This document shows positions 60,544 to 64,000 of a stretch of 64,000 bases of DNA, piece after piece. How positions within the stretch are numbered: position 1 is the first letter of the stretch; each line of letters starts with the position of its first letter. The notes below the pieces were generated by a model, which saw nothing but the letters and a program-made list of their open reading frames with translations, had not been told where the DNA came from and searched no databases. The DNA is from Chinchilla lanigera (Eukaryota > Chordata > Mammalia > Rodentia > Chinchillidae): NCBI RefSeq assembly GCF_000276665.1, contig NW_004955402.1, forward strand, positions 3,403,728-3,467,727. Reading direction: 5' to 3'. Both the position numbers and the translations under genes were made by a program.

Positions 60544-60563
60544 GAATCTCACAATTAAAAAAA

Positions 60564-60633
60564 GGGCCAGGCAGTCGCTTAGTGGGAAGGCTCTGGGTTC
60601 AATCCCCAAAATAAAAAACAACAACAAAAAAGA
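60564..60633 (+). repeat. ID-like SINE fragment
   Basis: 'gggccaggcagtcgcttagt' and 'ctctgggttcaatccccaaa' keep the B-box region; an A-rich tail with CAA interruptions follows. Lies tail-out next to the reverse ID at 60442-60543. Confidence 0.65.
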
Positions 60634-60726
60634 AGCAGATGGAAAAGCTGTGACCTGCACTTAGGAAGGGAACACAAAGGTGGGAGGCAGGACCAGGAGG
60701 AGGGGCCAGAGAGCAGCAGGGACGAG

Positions 60727-60756
60727 GAGGTCGAGGTCGAGGTCGAGGTCAAGGTC
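60727..60756 (+). repeat. (GAGGTC)5 hexanucleotide repeat
   Basis: Four exact GAGGTC units and one AAGGTC. Confidence 0.95.
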
Positions 60757-61797
60757 AGCACAGACAAAGAAAGGCTCCTTGAAGAGTGGCTGGAGAGGAC
60801 CCTGGGGGTCAGGAGGCCCTTTTCAAGCAGGAGAAACCATGGCATCAGTGCAGACAAGAACGGTCGGGTAGAACGTGGAGGGGATGAGGCGGGGGAGGCC
60901 CTGGGAGGGTAGGGACGGTGGACGGGGCTCCAGGACCCTCGCCACTCATAACAGATGAAGACGGGCAAGAGGAGGAGCAAAGGCAGAGGGTGGCCACTCT
61001 GACCCAAGGTGGGAGGGAGTGTACGGGCCCCAAGACGGGCACAAGGTGGCCCCTGGACATACATGGAGCACGGCGCGGCGATCCTGTTCCCACGGCACAG
61101 CCTTCATAGGGCTCCGCCGCACCAAGTCCTCTGAGGCTCTGCTGCTGCACAGGGAGCAGAGAGGAGGCAGGAGACCGGCCCTCCTGCTGCATGAGCCTCC
61201 ACCGAAAGCAGCCCAGGAGCCTGGTGAGTGCACAGGGAGTGGCCAAGGCTGTGGGAGGACCGCAGATGGGCACGCTCCAAGGTCAGCCGCCAGCCCCACT
61301 CCCCTGGGACCCAGGCGCTGAGTGGGGCTGGGCTGGATGGCCCAATGGTTGATCAGCTGTGCTAGGTGTAGGGAGCGCCGTGGGGCACCCAGGCAGGGAC
61401 CCCCACGCCCTGAGGAGGAGGGAAGGGCTTGTGAGCAGCTGAAGGTTGAGGCCCACCGGGCCAGAGTCCTGTGTGTGAGCCCGGAGCCATAGGAACTGCA
61501 AGAACACAAGGGACAGTGTGGGCGCAACTGGAATGGGGGCGACCTCATGGACAGACAGCACCTGAGCTGAACCCAGCATCAAGTCCCCACCAACACGCGC
61601 AGGGCCAAGGGCAAAGCAAGGCCACAAGCACTCCTGGTGTCCAGGGCCAGGAGCTATGGGAGCTTTGGAGGAGGGATACAATACAGTAGCAGAGAAGTCC
61701 ATGGGAGGAGAACAGAATAGTAGAAAATAAACCTGAAAACATCTAATAATATCACTTGTCCAAGTGTGTCAGACAGCTCAGTCCTAAAGAACATGCT
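60757..61797. other. GC-rich intron stretch with chance open frames
   Basis: Frames of 100-200 codons overlap on both strands between 60.6 and 61.7 kb. None shows a domain or splice signals in phase with PTPRM. Confidence 0.45.
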
Positions 61798-61996
61798 ACT
61801 CAGGTATGGTGGCATACACTTGTAATCCCAGCACTCCGAGAGCCTGAGGCAGGAGGATCTCAGGTGCTACCCCAGGCTAAGCAACTTGTGGATATCGGGA
61901 GGCCGTGGCTCAAGCTGGAAAAGGGCTGGAGATACAGCTCCTTCTAAAGGACCCTGGGTTCAACCCTAAGTACCAAAAAACCAAAAACCAAAAATA
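61798..61996 (+). repeat. B1-ID dimeric SINE
   Basis: B1-like left part ('gtaatcccagcactccgaga', 'ctgaggcaggaggatctcag') then ID-like right part ('gggctggagatacagctcct', 'ctgggttcaaccctaagtac') and a CA-interrupted A tail. Second dimer of this type in the window. Confidence 0.85.
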
Positions 61997-63004
61997 AAGT
62001 AACATTCAGCTGGTGGTAAAGGCTATTGTGAGACAGTCCGCTCAAGTCGTGTGGCTCAGAGAATTAAGACTCTTCACCGTCGTAAGTTGTTTCCAGTTGC
62101 CCATTAACATCACACCTAATTGCAAAACATCGCCAAGATTTTTCAGGTAAATTACCCATCACGGCTTTCCTTCTGGGGAGTGCAAAGCCAATCACTGCTC
62201 CGGGAATAATCTACTTTATGTATTATTTGTAACCTGATTGTGTTTTTGAATTTATAACTCCTTTGTTCCTCACTGCCTCTCTGGGGCACACAGAGCACGT
62301 ACGACTTGCAAGTCATCATCAGAAACACAGTTTTTCATATAAAGCTGAGAAACTGGATTGTTTGATATGTTCTCTAAAAATTAATCTACTTTTTTGTTTC
62401 TGTTCTAATTTCATGTCAGTTATTGCTCTTATTTATTGATGTGGCTTGCGCCCTGTGGATAAGATGATCCATCAAAGGTTTATCCCTTGCTATCTGCACC
62501 GTAAAAGTCCCTAGAGAATTACTAGTGCTATTACTATTCTGATGAAATACTTTCTTTTTGCCATTTGTACTTCTCAAATCATGGTCAAGTAATAAAGTGA
62601 GGAAACAACTTGCCAATGCTAAGACATTAACTATGCGCACCTTGCACAGGAAGTGGGTAATCAATAAAGGGGACTTGATTGGCTGCTTGTGAAATTGATG
62701 GTTTTTTGAGGATGACTTAGTTAAGAGTGGATGTTTCCAACAATTTGTTTGAAACCAGGCTCCAAAGTCATTAAAACTGCAACGTCCTGTCCCACCAAGT
62801 TCTCCCCGATGCTATACACTTTATGTCACAGTCTGGCTTACATTTAGCTCTTAATTCTTCCTGCTGGAGAAAGGGTACCACAACTTCCTGCACAGAGAAC
62901 TGTATGCAGGAATTGGATGATACCCATAATTGTGTAAAGGACTCTGAAGTATGCTGACCAATTGTTCAAGTGTTGCTAAGTTAGAAGGGAAGAGGGTAAC
63001 TTTC
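61997..63004. other. Intron stretch without recognisable features
   Basis: AT-rich unique-looking sequence. Confidence 0.45.
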
Positions 63005-63240
63005 TGAAGACCTACTATGTACCAGGAGCCTTATAGAGGCTACTGGCTACCTACTATGTACATAGCCTTATAGCCTATGTACCTAAAGCCTTACTTTAAT
63101 GTAGCAGGAGGTATAGTCTCCACTGCTTTACGAATGAGGAGACCGGAGATAGACGCTGTCAGGCTAGCTGGGTTGCTCTAAACTGCTGGGACAGGATGTC
63201 ACGGATGCATCCTGCAGCTGCAGGGTCTGACTGTGAAGCC
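63005..63240 (-). repeat. MIR/MIR3-like fragment with a local repeat
   Basis: 'gacctactatgtaccaggag', 'ggtatagtctccactgcttt', then 'acgaatgaggagaccggaga' follow an inverted MIR. The 'cctactatgta...agccttatag' part is duplicated locally. Confidence 0.45.
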
Positions 63241-63792
63241 CCTACTATGAAAGAGAAAATTGGGGTGATGATTGCCAGCTCTGTAAGGCAAGACTCAAAT
63301 CTAAAATTATCTCTATGAGGTGTAAAGAGGAGCTCCTAAGAGAAGATGGGAAAGTAACTATGCCATAAGAAACGAAACACCCGGAAATAAAAATAAGACA
63401 AATATCTGGGGACTTTGCTGGGCCAACCACAGGAAAGAAATGCGGCCATGGGGTTAGCAGAGCTGTGGGGCCTTCCAAGAGGACAGAATGCTGGTCAGGG
63501 TGGAGTTGGAAAGGGAATCACAGCAAAGGAGCCCAAGCGTTGCACAGAATAGCAAAGAAAGACCCTGCAGAGGAAAAGGAATTTGGCTTATTTATCTAAT
63601 AGGAGAGGTTGGGCAGGCATCTGACCCAGTGGAGATTTCCAAGAGCAATGACCATTTCTTACCATCTTTGATTCTCAATGATCAGCGAAGGGCCAAGTCC
63701 TTGCTGAATGAATGTCTTAAAACATGCGATATTAAAACAGAGAATGTGTGATGTGCATGCGGGCGTAGGAAAGCACCACTGTGTGCCTCTGT

Positions 63793-63863
63793 GCTGCTGG
63801 GAACTGGGACCCAGGACCGGCACATGCGAGGCAAGTGCTCTACCAAGCGGTGACACCCCTAGC
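63793..63863 (-). repeat. Decayed ID-like SINE (reverse)
   Basis: 'ctgggaactgggacccagga', 'gcgaggcaagtgctctacca' and 'gacacccctagcc' fit an inverted diverged ID element. Confidence 0.65.
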
Positions 63864-63920
63864 CTGGAAAAAAAATTTTGAGCACACTGTCATAAGCAAA
63901 GTTGAGTTTTGAGGGAAAGG

Positions 63921-64000
63921 CTGAGAAGGCTACCGCTGTGTGCCCGCACTGCGCTCTGCGCCCTGAGAAGGCTACCGCTGTGTGCCCGCACTGCGCTCTG
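63921..64000 (+). repeat. 42-bp tandem repeat running off the window
   Basis: The unit starting ctgagaaggctaccgctgtg occurs at 63921 and again at 63963 with no mismatch over the 38 bases visible. GC-rich minisatellite; more copies may follow. Confidence 0.95.

Larger units (their letters stand above)
56340..64000 (-). other. PTPRM: PTPRM intron upstream of the transmembrane exon (partial)
   Basis: The 3' part of the intron preceding the exon. No exon of the membrane-proximal fibronectin-III region was recognised here, so the previous exon lies beyond 64000. Contents are unique sequence, a GC-rich stretch at 60.6-61.7 kb and several SINEs. Confidence 0.75.

Noticed and set aside
60579..61702. 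Stacked 100-200-codon frames on both strands, some Pro/Ser/Leu-rich
   Set aside because: Composition-driven frames in a GC-rich intron part, overlapping SINEs and a hexanucleotide repeat. No splice sites in phase with PTPRM.

Overview
The window is non-coding-dominated mammalian DNA, almost certainly from a rodent. The rodent call rests on its repeats: tRNA-Ala-like ID-type SINEs on both strands, B1 (7SL-derived) SINEs, B1+ID dimers, and rodent-style MaLR LTRs, mixed with older mammalian MIR, L1M, MER2 and Tigger remains. A B1 with a 29-bp internal duplication (11369-11523), B1-ID dimers and many free ID-type elements together fit a non-murid rodent, with a beaver-like (Castoridae) genome my best but tentative guess.

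Only one real coding feature is supported: a 133-bp minus-strand exon at 56207-56339 encoding the membrane-spanning segment of receptor-type protein tyrosine phosphatase mu (PTPRM). It has a strong gtgagt donor and an AG acceptor. The window is therefore the inside of a very large gene read right to left: 56340-64000 is the 3' part of the upstream intron and 1-56206 is the 5' part of a downstream intron longer than 56 kb. I found no second exon, no RNA gene, no CpG-island promoter and no other gene.

Layout: 1-8 kb is mostly unique intron with one ID SINE, one B1, a (TG)n tract and a homeobox-motif-rich AT block near 6.0-6.3 kb. At 9.3-10.3 kb an L1M fragment is split by a Tigger-type DNA transposon. 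From 11.3 to 25.2 kb there are further B1/ID SINEs, three MER2-type elements, an L1M 3' end and a small hAT-like element. The 27.1-30.7 kb stretch holds five LTRs. A conserved-looking AT-rich block lies at 32.4-32.9 kb. At 36.1 kb there is a solo LTR with perfect target-site duplications. At 39.6 and 41.5 kb lie two copies of a 110-bp segment, one of them inside an old L1M. At 44.2-46.1 kb an L1 ORF2 remnant leads into an 835-bp assembly gap. At 50.7-51.6 kb an internally deleted Tigger keeps the first codons of its transposase. The PTPRM exon follows at 56.2 kb, then a GC-rich stretch with SINEs, and the window ends inside a 42-bp tandem repeat.

There is no operon-like or defence-like system here. 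The points most worth a second look are the 110-bp segment copied into an L1, the hAT-like element, and candidate regulatory blocks in the PTPRM intron (a CTCF-like motif at 12.15 kb, AT-rich homeodomain/octamer-motif blocks, and a paired E-box palindrome).
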